The notes beneath the pieces are model-generated. The model had not been told where the DNA came from, did no database searches, and saw only the letters and a list, made by a program, of their open reading frames with translations. Shown one piece after another: positions 1-10,613 of a stretch of 64,000 nt of DNA (within the stretch, counting starts at the first letter, position 1; each line of letters opens with the position of its first letter). The DNA lies in the NCBI RefSeq assembly GCF_026213295.1, contig NC_079425.1, positions 10,981,909-11,045,908 on the forward strand. Direction: 5' to 3'. The position numbers and the translations under genes are program-made. The stretch is from Gadus chalcogrammus (lineage: Eukaryota; Chordata; Actinopteri; Gadiformes; Gadidae).

Positions 1-145
1 GTCACTGCTCTCTAGAGGATGTATTGCGTAACATTCATAAGCACACGCTGAAACCGGACAGAGGTATGAAGGTTAGTACCGGAGACAACGTTTGGTACGG
101 ACAGACAAATTTCGTCCGGATCCAGAGGAATGAATCAACCTTAAG

Positions 146-582
146 GCCATGTTCACACTACCTTCGTCCGTCGACGGATCTCATTGACTTTGCATGGGGC
201 GCTCGCGAAATGCATTGTGGGGCCGTCCGTCTATTCAGCTCCGTGGCCTGCGTCAGAAAGTTGAGAAATGTTCAACTTTGTCGGCCAATAAGATCGCAGT
301 TATGAATATACACTCCACGTGACTACTGGATCCATTTTGCAATAACAAGCAGTAAGAAGCAGGAAAAATCTGGCAGTTATATTTTTTTAAAGAAATGTGG
401 AATGATAGGATTGTTTTTAATCACCTTTTGATTATGTCATCTTTTGTATTTATATCCACACATCGGCTTTGTAGTGGGAAGCGATTTGATTGGCTGCAGC
501 ATGCGTCTACAAAGACTAGTCCCCTATACGTCAGACACCCCCTCGGTAATCTGTCGATGGACGCTTGTAGTTTGAATAAGGC
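146..582. mobile_element. MITE-like element with imperfect terminal inverted repeats
   Basis: The left end (gccatgttcacactacc, continuing to about 180) pairs with the reverse complement of the right end at about 550-582; I count about 25 matches in 33 positions. There is no coding capacity. It looks like an old non-autonomous DNA transposon. The family is not recognised and no clear target-site duplication is visible. The first 145 bases of the window hold nothing I can identify. Confidence 0.5.
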
Positions 583-1499
583 GTAAGGCAGTGGTTTTCA
601 AATGGGGGTATGCACTAGTGATGGATTCAATGATTATTTTCCTTGATTCAGTTCGCCTTGAAGAATCGTTCAGAATCGTTCGTTCGTTCAGTCGAGTTTA
701 CGGTAGCTGTGAATCGAATCATGGAATGCACGGTTCTCAGCTTATTCAGTCACTCAGTCAGAAGTCGGTCATCAACATTACAACTTTAACCAAACACAGC
801 GGTATGGGGAAGGGCGTAGTTGATTATTGGATGTTTAACATAACAAGATCATAGACTTGATTTAGCAATGATGGTGGGGGTCCTGGGTGGAGAGAGAACC
901 ATGAAAAAACGAGACAGATTGACGAGACATTCAAATATTTGATTATCTGGCATGACGCAGAAAGTACAAAGACAGCATGCATTAAACATTTCAATGATAT
1001 TGAATCTTATTACCGTACGCTGGCTCCCTTGGTGTGCGTTCACACCAAGGGAATTCCGCTGCAAAAAAATCGCTGCAAAATTTTCCGTTAGCTTTTGTCA
1101 CTCAAGTCGCTCATGACGTACATTTCAATTTTGCAGCTGCATTTAAAAGGAGCCGTATGCTTTTAGTACAGACAGCCATAACAAAGAGTGAACTCCCATA
1201 CACTTTGTCCATATTGCAGAGACGGATTTGCTTGTTGGATAAAGTGCTTAGACAGCAACTAGGACAGTGATTCCCCTCCAATATATATCTATTAAAAAAA
1301 TCCTAAAATGTAACCTACAACCGAGAACAAAAAAATGTTGCGTGCTGTAGTAGGCTAGTTAAAATATGTTTCACTGGTCTGCATCTGCAAATCATGATCG
1401 GCACTCATTCGTCAAACAAATTGACATTGGCGCACATGGCTAATTTGCATAGGCGCACAGGACTGGCTGGCTCCGCAAGACAAATAATGGAACATATTT

Positions 1500-1568
1500 A
1501 TCTATCTATCTAGGCCTATCTGTCTATCTATCTATCTTTCTATCTATCTATCTATCCATCCATCTATC
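1500..1568. repeat. (TCTA)n tetranucleotide microsatellite
   Basis: About 70 bases of TCTA/TCTG/TCCA variants, interrupted once by aggcc. It sits inside the innermost nested transposon. Confidence 0.9.
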
Positions 1569-2133
1569 AACGCGTGTTTAGTTTAAATGTGATGTATTTT
1601 GTGTATGTCCTGTCAGACTTGTCTCCCTTGTTCTGTGTGGTCTTGTAGGCTACAGTCCTGTGTGAGCCGAATAACCTAAATGAATTCCCGACGATTTGTG
1701 TCTTTTGGTATTAATAAAGACTTGACTAGGCATCTATATAGACTATTTAATTAAAAATGATTCACCTCAGGCTCCGTGAATAGTGGGGAATAGCAGGAAT
1801 AGAGGGATAAAAGACAAGAGACATATCCCTTGTAATTTATCCCTCGTCTTGTCGATTAGTTTGTGTATGTGACGATTTCAAAAACATGTTCTGCTTAATG
1901 CATGACTACACGCGATTGGTTGGTTAGATTGGTGGTATGGAGCAAATGAAAATGATTCCCGCTTAAATGCGAACGTTCTAGATCGCAAATATTTTCTATA
2001 AATACTCCCGCTTATCATCACTTTGTATCAAAATCACTATGGATGTTGCACTCATTAACTATTGAACACAAAAAAGAATACAAAGCTGTCATTATCACTG
2101 TCACTGACAGCGTTATATCGTTTCACTTCTTAT

Positions 2134-2180
2134 GAAATGTACTTGTAAGTCGCTTTGGATAAAAGCGTCTGCTAAATATC
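2134..2180 (+). repeat. L2/V-SINE-type 3' tail fragment
   Basis: Contains the motif gtaagtcgctttggataaaa followed by gcgtctgctaaat. This is the conserved tail shared by fish L2-clade LINEs and the SINEs they mobilise. Only the tail is recognisable. It lies inside the nested transposon block. Confidence 0.7.
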
Positions 2181-3358
2181 ATTTGTTAGCTGTCTATCCT
2201 CTATTAAACTGCATTGAAGTGACACGTTTGTTCCGTGCATTATTCATTTGCATTATTATTGCATTATTATGCTTGCATTATTCCTTGGCCCAACGTATTA
2301 TTCCTTTGCACAGCGTATGTATTTTCAATATTTGAAAACGATATCGTCCCATTCAGAGCAAGGAAGATTAGTATGCTAGGATCTCGGTTAGCAGGCATGC
2401 ATCTCGCCTATTTTACAATAATCTCAAACGTTTCATTAACTTACACACCAGACCAACCAACCACGCGTGACACCTCCGCCCAGGCCAGAGCCTTTTTGTT
2501 GCGATCTCTGAAATGAAAAAGGCTCGGATCGTACAACACTGGGTGCCCAGTTACAGCCGCGATACATTTTTCAGTCAACATTTTGTACAGTCACTAGGAA
2601 CCAAAAACGTAGGTAGGAACCAAAGTGCCAGTGTTCGGTGTTTCCTTGGGATCTACTCAAGCAAAGGGCATCTATATTCCGATTGGCTGTCAGTGTTTGG
2701 CCACTGAAACGCGTCATAGTAATTTGCATGAAGTTCAGCCGTCTTGAACTTTTTTTGGTCGCTCTGGTCGCTCACCTTTTGCCGCTGGTAGCGTTTGACG
2801 TTTGTGTCGCTTTGGTCGCTCTTGCCCATAGAAAGTGAATGACTTCCGGTGATTTGGCAGCTCAATTCGCTTTTGGTGTGAACGCACAGTAAGCCTCTTC
2901 CCTCTTCAACACTCAGTCAGTGAACGAACAGTGAGTCAGCGAGTACTAGGACTAGTGGGTCTGGGAGGAGTCGAGTCTGAGAACGAACGAGACGAACGAG
3001 AGAGAAGAATCAGTTTGGTTCGTTCTTGTTAAAGATTTATTCATTCGGACTGATTCGGTAGCGAACGACCCATCACTAATACGCACAACCTAAGGGTACT
3101 TTGGAGTACTGCAGGGACTCCTCAGAAAATGTATCACATTTTTTTACCCTGAGGAAGTTGCTTACACTGCCGAATAGAAAACACATATTTATTTATGTTC
3201 TTTTTATAATTTTTCTTCCCAAAAAGTTTTGTGCAGGTGAAACTGAAAAAGATATCTTATAGGGAGCTCACTCGTAGAAAGTTTGAGAACCACTGCAGAA
3301 AGGCATCGAATTGATTTATCATAAAAACCATGATAATTGAACTTTGGATAACCGTTAA

Positions 3359-3721
3359 AGGGGACCTATTATGCTTTTTCGACTTTTATGACCTATAAAC
3401 GTTGTTATAATGATTGATAGTCATGTTTAACCATACTAAAGTGTCAAATAATGACGTACATGCTTTTCGACGTATTCCCTGCTGACAGTCTGGGGTAGCT
3501 GTGCAGAGCGCTAAACACTCGGGACAAGAGGCGAGGGGGAGGGGGGCGAGGGGGCGGAGAAGGACGAAACGGAGCGTTGACAGAGAAGGCTGAAAGCGCC
3601 CAGATGAGATGAAGAGTTTCCCGAAAATCTACATCGTTTTTTGTGTATGGTTAAACATGACAATCAATCATTATAACAACGTTTATAGGTCATAAAAGTC
3701 AAAAAGCATAATAGGTCCCCT
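3359..3721. mobile_element. MITE with about 85-bp inverted repeats, flanked by TTAA
   Basis: The element begins aggggacctattatgc and ends gcataataggtcccct. The arms pair almost perfectly for about 85 bases (3359-3443 with 3637-3721). TTAA lies immediately outside both ends (3355-3358 and 3722-3725), the target duplication used by piggyBac and Kolobok transposases. The 190-base centre is G-rich (ggggggcgagggggcgg). No coding sequence, so it must have been moved by a transposase made elsewhere. Confidence 0.85.
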
Positions 3722-4904
3722 TTAAACAGGTAACATTCCTCACGCAACCAAATGTAGCGACAGTGGCCACACTTGCTAAGTTTGTTTTGCATTCAATGAA
3801 AAATATGACCGAAGGCATTGGGCGCACCAGAGATTATTCAGCCTTCGAAAAGGCCCTCTTATCTGTAATGTCATGTGCACCATGTGCAACTACCTCAAGG
3901 CCACATGGTGCCATATTTAATGTTTGATTATTTATTATTTATTTATAATGTTTTATTCATTACGGAGTGTCTCAAAAGTTTTGATTGATTTAAACACATG
4001 AGAAAGCAGAGACACCCCTAGGAAGATCCTTTACTACCTGTTCTTTTAAAACTGCACATGCACAGAAAAAGCGATATTTTTTGGGTAATTTGATCTACAC
4101 AAACTATACGCTATGAAAGCTGAGACTCCCCTGGTCCCAACAGTCCAAACCATATCATGCTCTGAACAAAACTCGAATAGAGGTAAAATAATAAATGAAT
4201 AAGAACAAACTTCAATTTTTCTTTATGCAACCAAATATTATGCCTTACCTTTGTTGTTATTGTCGTCAACGTTTGATCGCATAAAACCACCATAAACGGA
4301 CAATCAAGTGTCTGGGCATGCTTTACTTAACATGGTGTTTACAATCAACGTATTTTAGCCAAGAGAGTTTCAGAGGATATAGATAAATTGCCTTCAATGA
4401 GAGCATATGCTCTTCATCGCCGTCTGATGGCCGTATGGTGCAACTACTATTGTTTGGCTTGGTGTCATTAAATTACAGAAATTTCAATAGGGTGTTCAAA
4501 ATGTTATATTGTGATAATCAAGTTTATATTGTGAATTATTTTAATGTTTACACAAATAAAAATTGCAAAGTGCTGCTTTTATTTGCTTTTTAAAGTAAAA
4601 CTTGGAGAAACAATTTTAGTGTGTGGGTGTGTGAGTACTTTTTGAAAATGTGAGCACATTTTAAAAATACCATGATAATACTGATATTGATACTGATCAT
4701 TTGGTCATGATAATCGTGATGTTAAATTTTCCTACCATTTCCTCTCTAGTCCTGATAAAACATGTCTAATTGACAGTGGTGTTTTTCCTCGATACTGGCC
4801 CGGCTCTGCACAGTTCGGCTCGGCGCTGCAGCCCAGTGCGGCTGGGATCTGCGTTTGCATTACTACCGGTGTTACACCCTTGTCTGCTACCCATCGTAAA
4901 TTTT

Positions 4905-5154
4905 GACCCCAGGGGTCACAGTTGCATATTTTCTGAAACATGCACGAGCGTAAAGCTTAGACCGTCATGAAGTCGTTCACATGCAGAAACACGCACAAGC
5001 ATAAAGGGTAGACCGAGTAAACTACTAATAACTAACCGTAAAATGCCACGTTTTAAGCTTGTGCATGTTTCTGCACGTGAAGGACTTCATGCCTGTCTAC
5101 TATTAAACTTGTGCATGTTGCAGAAAATGTGCTACACTGACCCCTGAGGTCACA
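4905..5154. mobile_element. Imperfect palindromic element
   Basis: Outer arms gaccccaggggtcaca and tgacccctgaggtcaca are inverted copies. Inner arms (gcataaag/ttttaagcttgtgcatg, and catgaagtcgttcacatgcag with its inverse ctgcacgtgaaggacttcatg) also pair. The whole 250 bases could fold into a long hairpin. It contains no gene and resembles an old fold-back MITE. Confidence 0.6.
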
Positions 5155-6882
5155 CTTTACAAGTGGTAACAGAATACGGTGTCACACAGGGCTTCCCAAT
5201 GGAAAGTGTGTCTTTAACTGATGTCGCGCTTGCCTTGGCTCGAAATAGCAACACATTAATTTCCTATTTCGTTTTAAATTATAGACTACCATAAAATCAG
5301 ATTTCTGAGTTTAAGACGCATTTAATATATTTGGTTTGTTTCAGACGGAGAGCGACATACATTGATATATACAATTCACTTCAACATTCAGTCTTTTTTT
5401 TTGTAATGAGAAATACGAGTTTTATCAAAATTTCTACATGGACGAACAAAGACTAATCCAAAGAGATTTTCCCAATTGATCATTGAAAGTGTACAGAGTA
5501 TACACTATAAACAATATAACGCTGAATCAATCTGCATTTTATGATAAAGTTGAGGATATTGTGGCATTTCTAATTGAGCAGGAGTTTGCCATCCTGATGG
5601 GCGATGAGGAGGCGTGGGTGACAGATGCCTCTCAGGGATCCCTGACAGTTCCACTGAGGTTGTGTGAACTGTCTTGAACAGCAGCTCTGGTCCCCTTCAG
5701 TAGCTCTGTTTGGGCTTTAACACATGGGTAACTGTGACCTAAGATACTGTAATCACCAGAGACTCAGGATAATGAGGCACAACTATTAATAGATATTGAC
5801 CTTGTTTTTTCATAAAATCTGAATGGACAAATTTCGAGCAAATACACAAAACCACAACCAACAATAGGTGTGGTTCATCCAAAGGGAAAGTATTGAAAGC
5901 TATACAAAAATGAGAAGACGTGTATTGGCACTACATCAACATTTTAATCCCATTTCATTAAGACAATTTAGGCTATATGATAAATCTAGGTGTGGCAATA
6001 TCCAAGTTATACATGTAAGATGACTAACTAGCAGCAGAGGCCAAAACGCATGATGGAAGATGGAACAAAATTCCCGGATGTCTGGAAAACGAGTTTGTAC
6101 TCATACACACAGTATTGTCTCATTGTGTCCCATGAAACATGGATTGAGAGATGGATGGAGAGAAAAAAGTTTTAAAAAAACTAAATAATTTGGGTATAAC
6201 TGTCAAAAAAAGACAGACATGGCAATATTACAACCTTGGGACCAGGGTGCCAGGGACTGAAGCACATTGTGTGTTTGTATACTGACTTGTCAAGCTGGAT
6301 GAGTGGATAGGAGAAGTGAGAGAACTTGAGCATTAATTAGTAAGGACTGGCAGGCATAACATTCAAGGTCTGCTACACACTGGCCTAAGAGATTTGGTCG
6401 GCTTTGAAAGCACCCAGGGGTGCTATTAAGACATCAAACAAACAGTTAATGTGCATCTCCTGGGATTGGTTCATAAAGGTGAGAGTTACATTGTTTGTTT
6501 TTACACAGACATGTAAGCACACAGACATGTAAGATAGGAGCATCAGAGTGTGCCCATCGCTTATCGTATAGCACATGTTTTATCGATGAGAAACATGAAC
6601 ATAGTTTCAGGCCACTTTCTACTGCTGAAGTTGAAGTATTGCTGTTTAACTGAAAAAAAAAAATTGAATGTCCTATGATCTTTTTAGGTTTTTAGGATCT
6701 AGTTATCCTAAATACAAAATTGCCATTAGAGTAAGTGTGGTGAGGTCGCAAAAAAAAAACAGCCCTTATGTTTCAGAACTTTTTTTATTTTTAACATTGA
6801 CTTGAATGTTGTTTTTTACTCGTCTTTGGAGTGATCTTGTCCCATCTTTTTACAGTTGAACACATGTGTCGATAAAATACAA

Positions 6883-6888
6883 TTTATT
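6883..6888 (-). terminator. Candidate poly(A) signal of the CGRP gene
   Basis: AATAAA on the minus strand, about 245 bases beyond the CGRP stop codon. It is the nearest canonical hexamer I noticed downstream. Assignment is by position only. Confidence 0.4.
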
Positions 6889-7133
6889 ATTTTTTTCTAC
6901 ACGCAATAATTGCAAGATTCTTTTTCTCATGCTCACATAGTAAACACATTTTTCCATCAAGATGAGGACATACTCATCCATCCACATTTGTTATTGTATG
7001 AAGAGTGGAATATATACACAACTAGTCCCAATATGCATTCACTGGGCTAATACAGGGCTTATGAAACGACACAATTATTAGTAAATACATTTATCTTGGT
7101 TTTCTCAAGCCTATAGTGTTAGCCCTCCAGAAT

Positions 7134-7293
7134 TCATAAGGGGCTGTGTCGTTTCCGTCTGCCGAAAGCCTGGGCTCCAACGTTGGTGGGGACAAAGTTT
7201 CTGTTACCCGTTCCCCCTGAGCGACTCAGATAGTCAGCTAGCCTGTGGGTCACGCATGTGGCTGTGTTGCACGCCCGTTTCTCTGCTGTCACA
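7134..7293 (-). CDS. calca/calcb: CGRP peptide exon
   Basis: Acceptor ctctaaagcag. Begins SVTAEKR, then 37 residues of mature CGRP, then GRRKR and a short tail HSPL ending in TGA at 7134-7136. All hallmarks are intact, so there is no sign of pseudogenisation. Confidence 0.95.
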
Positions 7294-8905
7294 CTGCTTT
7301 AGAGAAGGACCATGTTGACATTTACTTCATGCAAAAACATATATATTGAATATGATTTGTTTCAACATGTTGCAATGAGTGCACCTTGTGTGAAAAAGTT
7401 GTCATATTGTGTCACATGACACAGTTGGTTGGACACAATAACAAACCGAATAAGCAGAAGTTAAAGAAGCTCATTTTTGGCCACATTAGTCTGTGAGAAC
7501 CAAAATTATTGGAAAATAGGCGAGGCCAGGTGGAAAAAAAATCCTTTAAGGTGGACAATACTAGAATACAATTAACTTTTGAAAATATTGGCAAAAATAT
7601 AATATTTAATAAAAGCTAAAACCCATAAGTTAGAACATTCAATTACAAACCATAAAACCAAATTAATAATTGTTCTGTGTGAAGGAAACTGTCTTTCACA
7701 TCCTTCAGTGAGAAAAAAGGATCATATAGTGTATCAACCAATTAACACATATCTTATGTGATGGACTTTTTTTTTTGTTTAGCAAACAATGAGGATAGCC
7801 ATTGCAACGTTCATTCAATGTTTGAATGGAAATAAATGTTGCCAAATGATTTGACTTATCTTACAAATTATAACTAACTAACTAACTATAACTGCCCTTG
7901 TGACCCTGTTGAGACCTTCAGAGAGGTCTCTTGAACTTCCTGGTTTGGCCAATGACTATTGATTATATATATGCACCAAAAAGGTATGATGAGGTATATA
8001 ATGATATATAATGATAATTTTTAAACAATTTTTTGGCTCCTCGAAGACCGATTCCAAGTAGTTCCATTTGAATCGGCCTGCCAACTCAAATTCCCGACCC
8101 CTGACTTGATAATTATTCAGATGGAATGATAGAATAAAATGAAAGCATAAGAAGGAAAAAGTTAGTAATACTCATTCTACATATTTATAATATAAAAGTG
8201 CACATTCATCCCCCCCATAACATGTTTTTATAAATATATATATATAAAATAAGTTATCTATGTCATGTTGCTTGTCGTACCTGTTTCCTTTAGCCACGTT
8301 CGGCGGTTGCTCAGCTGAGGTGGTATGCATGAATTCCTGGAAGAGAGCGTCAAGGAGCTTCTGGGCGCTATGCCTGACTAGTGACACTCGGTCCGACTCT
8401 GTCCCTGAAGCGGCTCTGGAGTGATACAATTAAAATGATCAGACTGTCACGAATCGGTTCCATCTCTAGATACATTTTGACATGCATCTTGAAGGAGAAG
8501 CCAGGACAAGACATTAAAGACATATTTTTGTATACAATATAGATATATATTATATTGTATTTTAATATTATACATAGTTTTACAATATTCATGTTGTACA
8601 CCTTTTTAAATGCATTATATTCTGATGTTTTATCCTCCACAATTAAGATGACTGGTTTCCAGATTTGTGTGGTTGCCAGAATGTGTTGAAAATGTGTTTT
8701 TGTGCATGATAATGGTGTGCTGTATGATGAATAAAGCCGTTACACAGAGGCATCCTCAGGAAAGGACACATCGGTGAAAAGGCTCTACAGTTTTATGCGT
8801 ATCCCTAAAAGAGTGTGACCTGGACGGTGCAGCGTGCAGGCTGGGCTTCTGGATGCTGACCAGGGCATACGCAAGCAGGACAGCAGAAATCTTCAGCACA
8901 ATCAT
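7134..8905 (-). CDS. calca/calcb: CGRP precursor (calcitonin/CGRP family neuropeptide), 3 coding exons
   Basis: Encodes a 126-aa preprohormone, secreted and processed to calcitonin gene-related peptide, a vasodilator and neuromodulator acting through CLR/RAMP1. Coding exons on the minus strand are 8820-8905, 8281-8415 and 7134-7293, with phase 2 at both junctions, the same as I know for human CALCA. Residues 1 to about 25 form a signal peptide. Mature CGRP is residues 81-117: it follows a KR cleavage site (79-80), has the Cys82-Cys87 ring (ACNTATC) and VTHRLA helix, and ends AF followed by GRRKR, which gives C-terminal amidation. Known fish CGRPs are very similar. Unusual residues are Tyr at mature position 15 and GAQAF rather than GSKAF at the end. 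No calcitonin exon is visible between the second and third exons, so a CGRP-only (calcb-like) gene is favoured. It is divergent from cyp2r1, as human CALCB is. Confidence 0.93.
8281..8415 (-). CDS. calca/calcb: CGRP propeptide exon shared by the family
   Basis: Acceptor cactccag, donor gtacga. Encodes residues 29-74, including DRVSLVRHSAQKLLDALFQE, the counterpart of the family's DRVTLSDYEARRLLNAIVKE-type propeptide. The phase-2 end (AG) is where CALCA genes choose between calcitonin and CGRP exons. Confidence 0.88.
8820..8905 (-). CDS. calca/calcb: CGRP exon with start codon and signal peptide
   Basis: ATG at 8905 opens MIVLKISAVLLAYALVS, a hydrophobic signal sequence, followed by HAAPS. 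The AAPS motif just after the signal is typical of fish CGRP precursors. The exon ends TCC AG before a GT donor (gtcacac), phase 2. Non-coding first exon(s) must lie at higher coordinates and were not located. Confidence 0.9.
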
Positions 8906-10613
8906 CGTCCCTCTGAATCAAAATACAACAACCAAAGACACTGCAAACTTATCATTGAGGCTCATGTCCCTGAAATTCTAAAAAAGCTTCCAATAATCTG
9001 GCATAGTACTTGTAGTTTTACAGTTAGTAGCCATCGATCAAAGAAGGCATCTCCGACTATAGCTGTGGGGATGCATGTGAGAGATATTAGCTGTTAATCG
9101 TTTTTCATTAGCAGAATAGGCTGTTCTCTGATGCAAACATTTTCCACCAAAATTTAAAAAAAAAAGTCATATTAAATAACAAAAAAATAGCAGAGCCAAA
9201 AAATTCACAGTAAAATGAAATACTCACCTACCCTGATTTATATTTGTGTCGAATTGATATATATATATATAATTTATATAACTGATAGTCCCCTTGAAAT
9301 ATGTTGTATAGTATCAGCAGAGGGTGTTATATATATACCTCCATGGGTTTATGAATGAGTGGGTGCTTAGGCTTTTGGCCAATCAAAGTGCTTTCTTTTG
9401 TAAACCAATCAAAACAAAGTTACAACTTCCAACCAATTAAAAAATATATATTGGTTAAATATGAATTGCGATTGTGGATTGTGTTCTGTGTTCGTTTATG
9501 TACAATTGATATACAAAGTATGCACATGTGTGTCTGTCTGTATACGTATGTTTGAGTATATATTCATACAAATTGTATTTTTTTCAGCAGGAGAGCAATT
9601 TTACTTTCAAGCACAGAAGCTTAGGAGGAATTTTTGGCACAGCTAAACAAGCATGGAATGCTGTGCATGCCCTAACCTTCAACCTCTGGATGCATGGCTT
9701 GGCCTAACCTTCCATCAGCTCAGGGGCTTAGTGGGTCAAAGTTGATTTGAAACAAAACATGGGTTCACACATTTTTTTTTAACATCTGCATATCCCACAT
9801 AACAACGCATGTTATGTGTTTGGATGCGTGCATGAATGCAATGGTGCATTGACTTTTTTTATGTATTATTTTGTATCATGCCTCTGTGTTATGCATTTGT
9901 CTGAGTGTGTGCACGCACATTAATGTATGCATACGTTTCACAAAGATGTAAGGGCAGGTCTTGATCACTGTTTGCTAAGTGTTTGCATTTTACTATAGTA
10001 AAATGTAGTTACTATCGTTAATTAAATAGGCCTGTATCAATCGGCGAGCCTCACTATCGTTAACAAGAGTTGAAACCGGGTCAGTGCGGCGGTCTGCCAT
10101 CTCCACTAATCGACTCCAGCCAACTTCCTTCTGAGATATCATCTTTCCAGTGCTTCAGTGTGCTGTGTAGGCCCAATATTAAAGTTGCAATGTGAAAGAT
10201 TGAGCCCTTCCCAGATAGTAGGCAGGAGACGTCCAGAATTAGAAACAATTCAATAATATAGTTCTGTCCACTCGTTCTATAATGTTATAACTGGCTATGA
10301 AACGGTGGGACTCGTACTAGCCTAGCTCGATCAGCAATTTTTCATCTAGGACCTAGTGGAATAATGGCACATGCGACTGTAAAAGTGTACTTTTAAATGT
10401 ATGTGGGGTGGGCAAACAAACCAGACCGAATGTTACCTCTCCAGTAGCTAGAAGCAGAACAAAGTTCAACAATGGATTTCGTGGAGCGGCTTTCTGGCCA
10501 ATCTTAGAATAAGAGGCGGGGGGAGCGAGACCGTGCAAGATGATACTTATGCCTCAGTCACTTTCCGGAGAGAATGCGAGGACAAGTATAGGGGGTAGGG
10601 GGATATACACAAT
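8906..10613. promoter_or_regulatory. Shared upstream region of CGRP and cyp2r1
   Basis: 1.7 kb lies between the start codons of two divergent genes, so both promoters and the 5' untranslated exons should be here. No TATA box or other site can be assigned with confidence. A short (TA)n run occurs at 9258-9271. No coding exon was found. Confidence 0.45.

Larger units (their letters stand above)
1033..2888. mobile_element. Third-level nested DNA element (TGTGCGTTCACACC ends)
   Basis: The left end tgtgcgttcacaccaagg matches the reverse complement of the right end (cgcttttggtgtgaacgcaca), and both continue into a gctgc / gcagc motif. The element lies inside the TAGTGATGG element. The interior holds a tetranucleotide repeat and a LINE/SINE tail but no intact transposase. 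A diverged single end of the same type lies at 42531-42556. The superfamily is not certain. Confidence 0.55.
616..3078. mobile_element. Inner hAT-type element nested in the outer one
   Basis: Starts tagtgatggat and ends acccatcacta, an inverted pair. The sub-terminal sequence is rich in cgttcg / gaacgaac motifs at both ends (about 655-700 and 2970-3070), as in fish hAT elements of the TAGTGATGGGTCG type. Flanks gtatgcac and atacgcac agree at 6 of 8 positions, fitting an aged 8-bp hAT duplication. No transposase was found, and much of the interior is a third element. Confidence 0.65.
589..3295. mobile_element. Outer hAT-type element, split by a later insertion
   Basis: The left end reads cagtggttttcaaatgggg and the right end tttgagaaccactg. 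These ends are inverted copies of the CAGTGGTTCTCAAA terminus common in fish non-autonomous hAT elements. About 25 bases remain on the left and about 215 on the right; the rest of the span is an inserted second element. Flanking 8-mers (gcgtaagg and cagaaagg) agree only partly, so the target duplication is weak. Confidence 0.6.
3726..7133. other. Non-coding stretch upstream of the window's first gene
   Basis: AT-rich DNA. Apart from the palindromic element at 4905-5154, no convincing exon was found on either strand. A 64-codon open frame on plus at 5483-5677 is unexplained. The lower part should include the 3' untranslated region of the minus-strand CGRP gene. Confidence 0.5.

Noticed and set aside
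8030..8105. tRNA-like or SINE-like segment (gaatcggcctgccaactcaa, ttcccgacccc)
   Set aside because: No cloverleaf could be drawn and no tail or target duplication was seen.
7294..8280. A calcitonin exon between the CGRP gene's second and third exons
   Set aside because: I read the minus strand for a Cys-x5-Cys calcitonin start followed by a GKKR-type amidation site and found none.
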